Positions 1 through 6,505 of a DNA stretch of 9,886 nt are shown piece by piece. The position numbers were made by a program, and so were the translations under genes. A model generated the notes under the pieces. That model worked only from the letters and a program-made list of their open reading frames with translations, was not told where the DNA came from and ran no database searches. Within the stretch, counting starts at the first letter, position 1, and each line of letters begins with the position of its first letter. The stretch is from NCBI GenBank assembly GCA_003167055.1, contig PMUE01000057.1:1846-11731 (forward strand), written 5' to 3'. This DNA comes from Vulcanimicrobiota bacterium. GTDB lineage: Bacteria; Vulcanimicrobiota; Vulcanimicrobiia; Vulcanimicrobiales; Vulcanimicrobiaceae.

Positions 1-1
1 C

Positions 2-652
2 GAAGAGGGTTATCAGTTTACGTTTGCCGCACTGACGCAGACGATTGCGGGCTTTGTGAACGAACTTTCGCTACGACGCTTTGCGATGTACGTATTCGAT
101 TACGGCGCACCCGTCGGCTTCAATCTGGCCGTCGCCAATCCGGAGAGCATTACCGCAATCATCTCGCAGAACGGCAATGCCTACGAGGAAGGCCTGGGTG
201 ACGGTCCTTGGGCACCGTTGCGTGCTTACTGGGCGAAACCGTCGCCGGCCATTCGCGAGCAAATCAAGGAACGAATGTCGCTCGATGGCGTCCGCGAGTC
301 ATATTTTCAAGGCGTGAGTGATCCCGCCGGAATCGAGCCCGAGGCGTATTGGCTGGATGCGGCTTTGCTTGCGCGGCCGGGGATGATGGATCTTCAGACT
401 GACCTCAAACTCGACTACAAATCGAACATCGAGCGCTATCCGCTGTATCAGCAATATCTCCGAACGCACCGGCCGCCACTGCTGGCCATATGGGGAAAGA
501 ACGACACCTTCTTCATCCCGCCGGGCGCTGAGGCGTTCAAGCGAGACGTGCCCGATGCGGATGTCCAATTTTTGGATGCCGGGCACTTTGCTCTTGAAAC
601 CAACGTCGATGACATCGCGTCCGCTATCCTAAAAATGACCGTTAACGCATAA
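2..652 (+). CDS. alpha/beta hydrolase (haloalkane dehalogenase/epoxide hydrolase-like), 5' partial
   Basis: The reading frame is open from base 2 to a TAA stop, giving 216 visible residues; the true start lies left of the window, and the GTG at 56 is internal to the fold. The nucleophile elbow reads YVFDYGAPVGF, placing Asp (codon 98-100) where epoxide hydrolases and haloalkane/fluoroacetate dehalogenases carry their Asp nucleophile. A candidate catalytic acid is the Asp in WGKND (visible residue about 168) and the catalytic His is in DAGHFALET (about 195). A helical cap lies between. The missing N-terminus should hold the oxyanion HGxP motif. By family knowledge this is a soluble cytoplasmic hydrolase acting through an ester intermediate; the substrate cannot be told. 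It is convergent with the downstream MBL gene, with a 12-bp gap and no visible terminator hairpin. The family is confident, the reaction is not. Confidence 0.88.
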   Translation, partial: EEGYQFTFAALTQTIAGFVNELSLRRFAMYVFDYGAPVGFNLAVANPESITAIISQNGNAYEEGLGDGPWAPLRAYWAKPSPAIREQIKERMSLDGVRESYFQGVSDPAGIEPEAYWLDAALLARPGMMDLQTDLKLDYKSNIERYPLYQQYLRTHRPPLLAIWGKNDTFFIPPGAEAFKRDVPDADVQFLDAGHFALETNVDDIASAILKMTVNA

Positions 653-664
653 AGCCCGCTGCGT

Positions 665-1507
665 CTAAAAGAATGGATCGTGGGCGCGTTCAACGCCGAC
701 CGTCGAAGGCGGTCCGTGGCCGGGCATAATCACCGTCGTCTCGGGAAGCGTGAAGATCTTCGTGCTCACGCTACGTAGAACGTCAGCGTACGTGCTCTTG
801 TCGCCATATGCGCCGCCGACACTTCCGGAAAAGAGAATGTCGCCGGTGAAGACGATCGGATCAACGACGTAACAGACCGATCCATCGGTATGGCCGGGGG
901 TATGCAGCACGCGAATGTGCGCGTCGTCGCCGAACGGAAAGGTCGCACCGTCGCTTGCGGCAAGTGCCGTCGACGCGAGTGCCCCGATTGCCGGTGCATC
1001 CAATGGATGCATAACGATTTGCGCGTGTGGATATTCCTTCGCCACCGCAGCAACTGCGCCACAATGGTCGTTGTGTTTGTGCGTGATCAGGATGTACTGC
1101 AGATCGAAGCCGCCATCGCGCAATAGCTGCAGCAGACGCTGTGGCGTTCCAGCTGGGTCCACGAGCGCCGCGCGCTTGCGGTCTCCACGGAAGATCACAT
1201 AGCCGTTGCTATTGGGGCGCGAATCCTGTGTGTGCTGCTGCACGCCGTCCATCGCAACCTTGGGCGGAGCGAACGCATTCGCGGCGCGTTCGACCGTGCG
1301 TTCGGGATTCAGCTTCAACGCCTTCGCGAGCGCGCGTGCCTCCCGCGCATTCGCGCTGCCGTCATCCGCCAGCCACGCCTCGATTGCGGAGGCGCCTATG
1401 CCCGTCCGAGCCGCGAGCGTCGCGCCGTCGATGCTGTTCCCGCGCATCGCTTTGCGCAACACGTCGCCGAAGGTGTCTTCGAGCGGGATATCCGGCCAGC
1501 TGCTCAT
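665..1507 (-). CDS. MBL-fold metallo-hydrolase with N-terminal HTH-like domain
   Basis: This 280-residue protein has two parts. Residues about 14-75 look like an XRE-type helix-turn-helix: TLAARTGIGASAIEAWL, followed by a helix ALAKALKLNPE. Residues about 95-280 are a glyoxalase II-like metallo-beta-lactamase fold with the full metal site: HKHNDH (H143, H145, D147, H148), H206 in HTPGHTDGS, D223 in FTGDILF and H264 in MPGHGPP. The family hydrolyses thioesters or related substrates, or oxidises persulfides; which applies here is not visible. The ATG at 1507 is preferred over a TTG at 1528 that would add seven residues, because ATG is the stronger start and the HTH is complete without the extension. 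The gene diverges from trxB across 59 bp. The HTH could serve DNA binding, including autoregulation, or only protein contacts. Enzyme fold is confident, DNA binding is inferred. Confidence 0.87.
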   Translation of the reverse strand: MSSWPDIPLEDTFGDVLRKAMRGNSIDGATLAARTGIGASAIEAWLADDGSANAREARALAKALKLNPERTVERAANAFAPPKVAMDGVQQHTQDSRPNSNGYVIFRGDRKRAALVDPAGTPQRLLQLLRDGGFDLQYILITHKHNDHCGAVAAVAKEYPHAQIVMHPLDAPAIGALASTALAASDGATFPFGDDAHIRVLHTPGHTDGSVCYVVDPIVFTGDILFSGSVGGAYGDKSTYADVLRSVSTKIFTLPETTVIMPGHGPPSTVGVERAHDPFF

Positions 1508-1566
1508 GGCGGGCTCTTCGCCGCGCAACCGGGAGCCACTGCCGACGGGTCGAAGCCGTAGGAACC
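1508..1566. promoter_or_regulatory. divergent intergenic region between MBL-HTH gene and trxB
   Basis: These 59 bp separate the two divergent starts and should hold promoters for both directions unless one lies inside a coding region. I see no convincing sigma-70 -35/-10 pair. A short perfect inverted repeat, GGCTC at 1512-1516 and GAGCC at 1533-1537 with a 16-bp spacer, is the only symmetric element I noticed and could be an operator, but 5-bp arms are expected by chance in GC-rich DNA. An AGGA just upstream of the trxB ATG (1560-1563) is a plausible, closely spaced ribosome binding site. Confidence 0.45.
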
Positions 1567-2508
1567 ATGGAACGAGTCCTCATTATCGGATCCGGCCCCG
1601 CCGGGCTGACCGCCGCAATCTATGCTGCGCGCGCGAATTTGCAGCCGCTCGTGCTGGCCGGTGGCCTCTACGGCGGACAGTTGATGCTAACGACCGAGGT
1701 CGAGAATTATCCGGGTTTTCCCGAGGGCATCTTAGGACCCGATCTGATGATCAAGTTTCGCGAGCAAGCCGAGCGTTTTGGTGCACGCGTTGAAAACGTC
1801 GATGCAACCTCGGTCGATTTTTCGAGGCGGCCGTTTGTCGTGCGCACCGCCGACGAAGAGTACCATGCCAAAACGGTGATCGTTGCGACCGGCGCAAGCG
1901 CGCGCTGGCTCGACATTCCGGGCGAGGAGAAGCTGCGCGGCCGCGGCGTTTCGACGTGCGCGACCTGCGACGGCGCGTTCTTCCGCGAAAAACACATCGT
2001 GGTCGTCGGGGGCGGCGATTCCGCGATGGAAGAGGCGCTCTTCCTGACCCGCTTCGGTCGCAAGGTCACCGTGATTCATCGTCGCGAAGGACTGCGTGCC
2101 AGCAAGATCATGGCCGCGCGCTCGCGTTCTCATCCCAAGATCGACTTTATTTGGAACACGGTCGTCGATGAGGTGCTGGGCGAAACGCACATGACCGGTT
2201 TGAAGTTGCGCAACGTGCACGACAATAGCGTCATGGAATACGAGGCAGACGCGCTCTTCATTGCGATTGGCCACACGCCGAATACCGGGATATTCGAGGG
2301 TCAGCTCGATCTCGACGAGATGGGCTACATCATGTCACCCGACGGCGCGGAAACCAACATCGACGGGGTCTTTGTCGCGGGCGACGTAAATGACATCCGC
2401 TATAAACAAGCGATTACCGCCGCAGGCGCGGGATGCCGAGCCGCGATGGAAGCCGAGCGATATCTCGAAGCGCTGGAGTTTACGATTAAAGAGACCGTGG
2501 CAAGTTAG
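1567..2508 (+). CDS. trxB: thioredoxin reductase (NADPH), TrxB
   Basis: This 313-residue flavoprotein passes electrons from NADPH through FAD and a redox-active disulfide to thioredoxin in the cytoplasm. Visible motifs, in order: FAD-binding GSGPAG (8-13), ENYPGFP (46-52), the redox disulfide CATCDG (131-136), the NADPH-binding GGGDSAMEEA (148-157) and HRREGLRAS (171-179, the Arg pair that favours NADPH), and the C-terminal FAD motif GVFVAGDV (267-274) followed by YKQAITAAGAGC. Length matches low-molecular-weight bacterial TrxB (about 310-320 residues). The ATG at 1567 is chosen because the FAD Rossmann motif begins at residue 4 and an AGGA precedes it; the open frame continues upstream to 1141, but that part is antisense to the MBL gene. 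The MFS gene follows directly, suggesting co-transcription. Confidence 0.97.
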   Translation: MERVLIIGSGPAGLTAAIYAARANLQPLVLAGGLYGGQLMLTTEVENYPGFPEGILGPDLMIKFREQAERFGARVENVDATSVDFSRRPFVVRTADEEYHAKTVIVATGASARWLDIPGEEKLRGRGVSTCATCDGAFFREKHIVVVGGGDSAMEEALFLTRFGRKVTVIHRREGLRASKIMAARSRSHPKIDFIWNTVVDEVLGETHMTGLKLRNVHDNSVMEYEADALFIAIGHTPNTGIFEGQLDLDEMGYIMSPDGAETNIDGVFVAGDVNDIRYKQAITAAGAGCRAAMEAERYLEALEFTIKETVAS

Positions 2509-4185
2509 TTGCGGTCGGAGGACTCGCGCTACAAATGGGTAGCGCTCTCAAACACCACCCTCGCCGTATTCATGTCGACCCTCGACGGGTCGATCGTCAT
2601 CATCTCCCTGCCGGCGATCTTCCGCGGCATTCATCTCGATCCACTGGCCCCGGGCAACGTCAGCTACCTGCTGTGGATGATCATCGGGTATCTGCTCGTG
2701 CAGGCCGTGCTGGTGGTTACGCTAGGGCGTCTGGGCGACATGTACGGCCGCGTTCGCATCTATAACGCGGGCTTCGTCGTCTTTACGGCCGCGTCGGTGC
2801 TGCTCTCATTCGATCCGTTCACCGGCGGCTACGGCGCGCTGTGGTTGATCGGTTGGCGGTTGCTGCAAGCCCTGGGCGGCTCGATCCTCACCGCAAATTC
2901 GGCCGCGATTCTCACCGACGCTTTTCCGGCGAATCAACGCGGACTGGCGCTCGGCATCAATCAGATCGCCGCACTTGCCGGCCAGTTCATTGGGCTTGTC
3001 GCGGGCGGCGTGCTTGCGATCATCGATTGGCGCGCGGTGTTCTGGGTGAATGTGCCCGTCGGCGTGTTCGGAACGATCTGGGCGTATCGAAACCTGCGCG
3101 AGACCGGCAGCCACGAGCGTGGCAGCATCGATTGGTGGGGCAACGGGACGTTTGCTGTCGGACTGAGCGCGATCTTGATCGCGATTACGGCGGCTATCCG
3201 TCCGTATGACGGTCACACTATGGGCTGGACGAGCCCGTCGACGCTCGGCTTACTGAGTTTCGGCACAGCGTTACTCGTCGCGTTTGTCGTGATCGAGCAA
3301 CGGGTTGCGGAGCCGATGTTTGCGCTCTCACTTTTCCGCATTCGTCCGTTTACGGCCGGGGTCATCGCCGCGCTTGCGGCGTCGGTCGCGCGTGGCGGAC
3401 TGCAGTTCATGCTTGTCATCTGGTTGCAGGGTATCTGGCTTCCGCTCCACGGCTACGATTACGAAGTTACGCCACTGTGGGCCGGGATCTTCATGCTGCC
3501 GCTCTCCGCGGGTTTTCTCGTTGCGGGTCCGATCTCCGGAATTCTTTCCGATCGTCTCGGCTCGCGCGCGTTCGCTACGACCGGCATGCTGGTTTTCGGG
3601 AGCAGCTTCATCGGCTTGATGGTCTTACCGGTCGACTTCACCTATTGGATGTTTGCGGCGCTGCTCGCGATCAACGGCATCGGCGTGGGCATGTTCGGCG
3701 CACCCAACACGTCGTCGATCATGGGCAGCGTTCCGCCGGCGCGGCGCGGCGTTGCCTCCGGCATGCGCGCGACCTTTCAAAACTCGGGGAATCTGCTTTC
3801 GATCGGCGTGTTTTTCTCATTGATGATCGCGGGTCTGGCGAGCCGCTTGCCGGCAACGCTGACGTCGGGCTTGCAGGCGCAAGGCGTGCCGTACAGTGTC
3901 GCGCATCAAGTGGCCACCTTGCCGCCGGTGTCGTCGCTCTTTGCCGCGTTTCTCGGCGTCAATCCGGTGCAGAGTCTTCTTGCCCCAACCGGCGTCCTCG
4001 CCTCGTTACCACCCGCGAACCGGGCGATTCTCACCGGCAAGGAGTTCTTTCCGAATCTGATCGCGGCGCCGTTTCACGATGGACTTGTGGTGGTCTTCAG
4101 TGTGGCGCTGGCGCTGTCGATCGTCGCCGCGGCAGCGTCGATGATGCGTGGCCCGGAAACGCGGAGTCTGGTACTGGAGCGTTGA
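2509..4185 (+). CDS. MFS transporter, DHA2 (EmrB/QacA-like, 14 TM) family
   Basis: This 558-residue polytopic inner-membrane protein is probably a proton-driven exporter of drugs or other small organic molecules. Family signatures include STLDGSIVIISLPAI in TM1 (23-37; DHA2 consensus LDxTIVNVALP), motif A GRLGDMYGRVRIY (73-85), GWRLLQALGGSIL (115-127), and the DHA2-specific DWRAVFWVNVPVG (173-185). Length and hydrophobic pattern fit 14 helices, with a long non-membrane loop before the last one (around residues 445-535). The start is the TTG at 2509, immediately after the trxB stop; the next in-frame ATG (2572) would remove most of TM1. Substrate is unknown, and the trxB linkage does not define it. 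The last 89 bp overlap, tail to tail, the LolA-like gene on the other strand. Confidence 0.92.
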   Translation: MRSEDSRYKWVALSNTTLAVFMSTLDGSIVIISLPAIFRGIHLDPLAPGNVSYLLWMIIGYLLVQAVLVVTLGRLGDMYGRVRIYNAGFVVFTAASVLLSFDPFTGGYGALWLIGWRLLQALGGSILTANSAAILTDAFPANQRGLALGINQIAALAGQFIGLVAGGVLAIIDWRAVFWVNVPVGVFGTIWAYRNLRETGSHERGSIDWWGNGTFAVGLSAILIAITAAIRPYDGHTMGWTSPSTLGLLSFGTALLVAFVVIEQRVAEPMFALSLFRIRPFTAGVIAALAASVARGGLQFMLVIWLQGIWLPLHGYDYEVTPLWAGIFMLPLSAGFLVAGPISGILSDRLGSRAFATTGMLVFGSSFIGLMVLPVDFTYWMFAALLAINGIGVGMFGAPNTSSIMGSVPPARRGVASGMRATFQNSGNLLSIGVFFSLMIAGLASRLPATLTSGLQAQGVPYSVAHQVATLPPVSSLFAAFLGVNPVQSLLAPTGVLASLPPANRAILTGKEFFPNLIAAPFHDGLVVVFSVALALSIVAAAASMMRGPETRSLVLER

Positions 4186-4771
4186 GCGCGTACGCCCCGT
4201 ACACGCCGGTCGCATCGAGGCTAAATTGCGGCATGGAGACGGCGATCGTTTCGCTCTTGACCAAACTGTAATCCGCAGTGGTTTGACAGGCCATCGAGAG
4301 CCGTATCGTCGACCCATTCTTGTAATACCACGCCACAGCCAGCGGCGTTTCGTCGGCTTGCGCGACGGTGAATTCAACGTGGTCGACCGACGGGTCCACT
4401 TTTGGCACGGCGTGCAGGACGAACGTGCTCACGCCTGCGAGTTCTGCCTGTGACACCGAATTCACGTTGTACTTCGACGGCCAAACCTGGGGAACGAGTT
4501 CGGTCGCGTACGTCCCCTTGAAGAACCTCCCGATGATTCCCGGAATCTTGGTGATGGTCAACACCGCTTGCGCCGGGGTGCGGTAGTAGACGATTGCGTC
4601 AGCTGCGCTTCGAACGCCGATCGGTCGACGCATGTGCACCTCGAAGTGAACCGGAACGGAATACGTACTCAAACCTTGGGCTGCGCCGGCTCGCGCCAGG
4701 ATCTCATCCCCGCTAAGCGGCGCAGTCGTCGTCGCCAGCAACAGCAGGCAGCCGGCCCACAGCGCCTTCAT
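4097..4771 (-). CDS. exported LolA-like / outer-membrane lipoprotein-sorting-type protein
   Basis: This 224-residue protein opens with a Sec signal peptide: Met-Lys, a hydrophobic run WAGCLLLLATTTAP and a likely cleavage near residue 21, before DEILARAGAAQGL. The mature part starts with a helix then alternating beta segments (YSVPVHFEVHM, DAIVYYR, AVLTITK, ESTV-like strands), resembling the LolA/LolB half-barrel of periplasmic lipoprotein or hydrophobic-ligand binding proteins. The similarity is by pattern only. There is no lipobox at the cleavage site, so it is probably soluble. The ATG at 4771 overlaps the phosphatase stop as ATGA and is preceded by GGAG; the open frame runs 54 codons further upstream, but without a signal peptide and inside the phosphatase gene. 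The Pro/Arg/Ser-rich C-terminal tail (about 198-224) is the part encoded opposite the MFS gene. It is the last gene of the operon. Function unknown. Confidence 0.72.
   Translation of the reverse strand: MKALWAGCLLLLATTTAPLSGDEILARAGAAQGLSTYSVPVHFEVHMRRPIGVRSAADAIVYYRTPAQAVLTITKIPGIIGRFFKGTYATELVPQVWPSKYNVNSVSQAELAGVSTFVLHAVPKVDPSVDHVEFTVAQADETPLAVAWYYKNGSTIRLSMACQTTADYSLVKSETIAVSMPQFSLDATGVYGAYALNAPVPDSAFPGHASSTLPRRRSTAPAPH
4186..4206 (-). other. inverted repeat just past the MFS stop codon
   Basis: Arms at 4186-4193 and 4199-4206 flank a 5-base loop. In + strand RNA, 7 of 8 positions pair with one C-A mismatch; in - strand RNA the same position becomes a G-U pair, giving eight continuous pairs. 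It begins on the base after the MFS stop codon but has no T-run on the + strand side, and it lies inside the coding sequence of the LolA-like gene. It might slow or end MFS transcription, or be a chance palindrome in GC-rich coding DNA. Confidence 0.25.
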
Positions 4772-5325
4772 GAATCTCCGGCGAGCAACTTCTGGGCGAC
4801 CTGAAGAAATCGATACGATCCCGATCCATCGCGGTCGAATACCCAAACAACGTCGAAGCGATCGCCGGGCCAAGTTTTTGGTGCGCTCGGCGTCAGATGG
4901 GCGGCGATAAGCGGTAGATGTTTGTGTTCCCACGCGACGAGTACCGCGCCGTCGCGCAACACAAGGTTCGCTGCGAGCCGATCCTCATCACCGACTGCAA
5001 ACGTCTGGTCCGCAGTCAAGCCCAGCCGGTGTGCAAGCGGCGTTATCGTCTCGATAGCCCGCCGGCTTCGGCTGACATCCTCGGCATTGGCCTTGCCCGA
5101 GGGGTCGGTCCTGGTGTCGAACGACGCGGCGTAAAGGTACGCCGGAACGGAGATTTCGGCGAGGGTGGGCGCGGCAAAGAACGCAATCAGAGCCCCTGCG
5201 CGTTGCCACCCTTGCACGACGATTGAATGCTGACTTCGCGTTCCGTCTTCTTTGACGCCGAACGACGGCAGTGGATCGCCAGGTTTCTCCGCATGCCGAA
5301 TCAGCATGATCTTCGATGGAGGCAT
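4768..5325 (-). CDS. histidine phosphatase superfamily protein
   Basis: This 185-residue protein has the superfamily's N-terminal signature IMLIRHAEKP, with R10-H11 the phosphate-binding Arg and the His that is phosphorylated. A second part of the phosphate pocket is SRSRRAIETITPLA (residues 85-98), and WEHKHLP (132-138) supplies the second catalytic His (H134 or H136). There is no signal peptide, so it is probably cytoplasmic. The branch may act on phosphosugars, nucleotides or phosphoproteins, but the substrate cannot be predicted. The ATG at 5325 shares one base with the csaA stop (TAATG), and the stop overlaps the next gene as ATGA, so translation is likely coupled on both sides. No good Shine-Dalgarno precedes the start, consistent with dependence on the upstream ribosome. 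Confidence 0.85.
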   Translation of the reverse strand: MPPSKIMLIRHAEKPGDPLPSFGVKEDGTRSQHSIVVQGWQRAGALIAFFAAPTLAEISVPAYLYAASFDTRTDPSGKANAEDVSRSRRAIETITPLAHRLGLTADQTFAVGDEDRLAANLVLRDGAVLVAWEHKHLPLIAAHLTPSAPKTWPGDRFDVVWVFDRDGSGSYRFLQVAQKLLAGDS

Positions 5326-5660
5326 TAGTACAGTCGCGTACCGTTGGCGACGGGATACTGCGGGCGAACTAAGAGAACGTTACCGTCGAAATCGTTCATC
5401 CCGAGGACGAGCACCTCGCTCACGAATCCGGCAATGCGTTTGGGTTCGAAATTGACGACCGCGCAAACTTGGCTGCCGATCAACTCCTCAGCGCGATAGA
5501 CGACGGTGATTTGTACCGAAGAGTTCCGTTGGCCGATCTCGGGCCCGAAATCGATGCGCAACTTGTACGCCGGCTTTCGCGCGCCTTCAAGCTGCTCGGC
5601 TTGCAGCACCGTTCCGGCGCGGATATCGACCTTCAAAAAGTCCTCGTAGCTGATCGTCAT
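5325..5660 (-). CDS. csaA: CsaA, tRNA-binding-domain chaperone-like protein
   Basis: This 111-residue protein is a stand-alone OB-fold of the tRNA-binding (EMAP/Trbp111) type. It matches the CsaA family nearly end to end: DFLKVDIRAGTVLQAE (residues 7-22), KPAYKLRIDFGPEIG (29-43), SSVQIT, VCAVVNFEPKRIAGFVSEVL and a closing PVANGTRL. CsaA proteins are dimeric, cytoplasmic, and were described in Bacillus subtilis as export-related chaperones that bind SecA and preproteins; a tRNA-binding role is also suggested by the fold. Length is as usual for the family. The ATG at 5660 overlaps the epimerase stop as ATGA. The operon also carries two genes with Sec signal peptides, which fits an export role but does not prove it. 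Confidence 0.96.
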   Translation of the reverse strand: MTISYEDFLKVDIRAGTVLQAEQLEGARKPAYKLRIDFGPEIGQRNSSVQITVVYRAEELIGSQVCAVVNFEPKRIAGFVSEVLVLGMNDFDGNVLLVRPQYPVANGTRLY

Positions 5661-6499
5661 GTCAACAGATTACCTAGCGCATCGTCGAGCGCGGTGAAGC
5701 GAAAGTTGTAGCCCGATTCAAGGGCGTGTTGCGGGAGTACTCGTTGACCGTCCAGGAGGATGCTCGCGCCTTCGCCCAATGCGACGCGCAGCGCGACCGC
5801 GGGGACGCGGAACAACGCCGGACGGTGCAGCACCGAAGCGAGCGCGCGCGTGAGCTCAGCGTTGTCAACGGGCTGCGGCGCAGTCGCGTTGAACGTGCCG
5901 CTCGCACCATCGAGCGCCATGCGATAGATACCGACGATGTCGTCGATATGCACCCACGAGATCCATTGCCGGCCGCTTCCGATCACGCCGCCGAGACCGA
6001 GGCGAAACGGACGCACCATCGTTGCGAGCGCGCCGCCGTCCGTCCCCAGCACCACGCCCGTGCGCAGGATCGCGACGCGCATGCCGAGTTGCGTGGCTCG
6101 CTGGGCTTCCGCTTCCCACCTGGCACAGAGGTCGCCGAGGAAGTCGTCGCCGTGTGGACTCGCTTCCGTGTATGTCGCCGTTTCGCTCGGCGGATAGTAG
6201 CCTGTCGCCGAAGCGCCGATATAGATCGCCGGCCGCCGCGCGTGACCGGCGAAGGCGTCGATCAGCGCGCGCGTGCCCTCGACGCGGCTCTGGTAGATCC
6301 GCTGCTTCGCCGCGTGGGACCAGCGTTGGAAGATGCTCTCGCCGGCGAGATTGACGACGGCGTCGCAGGTTGCAAATGCTGCTGCAGCTTCGACCGGCTT
6401 ACGCAGCGAGGCGGTGATGACGTCGTTGCGGCGCGCGCTCAGTGCGGCACGAAGATGCCGCCCGATGAAGCCGGAGCCGCCCGCGAGCCCGATGCGCAC
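5657..6499 (-). CDS. yfcH: TIGR01777 / YfcH-type epimerase (extended SDR)
   Basis: This 280-residue protein is an atypical SDR. The N-terminal Rossmann motif is GGSGFIGRHL (7-16), followed by DAVVNLAGESI (46-56), SRVEGTRALI (71-80), IGASATGYYP (94-103, the TIGR01777 version of the active-site region, with paired Tyr), DDFLGDLCARWEAEA (118-132) and ISWVHIDDIVGIY (180-192). The C-terminal part from about 230 (RVPAVALRVALGEGA, then LLDGQRVLPQHALESGYNFR) is the DUF1731 tail typical of YfcH and SDR39U1. It should bind NADP(H), but the family's substrate is not established. The GTG at 6499 is the only start, because an in-frame TAG belonging to the M28 gene lies at 6506-6508. No clear Shine-Dalgarno is seen. 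Confidence 0.95.
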   Translation of the reverse strand: MRIGLAGGSGFIGRHLRAALSARRNDVITASLRKPVEAAAAFATCDAVVNLAGESIFQRWSHAAKQRIYQSRVEGTRALIDAFAGHARRPAIYIGASATGYYPPSETATYTEASPHGDDFLGDLCARWEAEAQRATQLGMRVAILRTGVVLGTDGGALATMVRPFRLGLGGVIGSGRQWISWVHIDDIVGIYRMALDGASGTFNATAPQPVDNAELTRALASVLHRPALFRVPAVALRVALGEGASILLDGQRVLPQHALESGYNFRFTALDDALGNLLT

Positions 6500-6505
6500 G
6501 GGGCA

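Noticed and set aside
653..664. Possible bidirectional terminator between the alpha/beta hydrolase and MBL genes
   Set aside because: The 12-bp gap and its flanks contain no stem-loop with a T-run.
1141..1566. N-terminal extension of the trxB frame
   Set aside because: These 142 codons are antisense to the MBL-HTH gene, Arg/Cys/Ser-rich, and unlike any TrxB. The FAD motif begins right after the ATG at 1567.
3477..4271. + strand open frame of 264 codons inside the MFS gene
   Set aside because: It is a frame-shifted shadow of the MFS transporter, rich in Arg and Gly with no membrane segments.
4772..4933. Upstream extension of the LolA-like gene by 54 codons
   Set aside because: It overlaps the phosphatase coding region and would bury the signal peptide inside the protein. 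The ATG at 4771 has GGAG and an ATGA junction.
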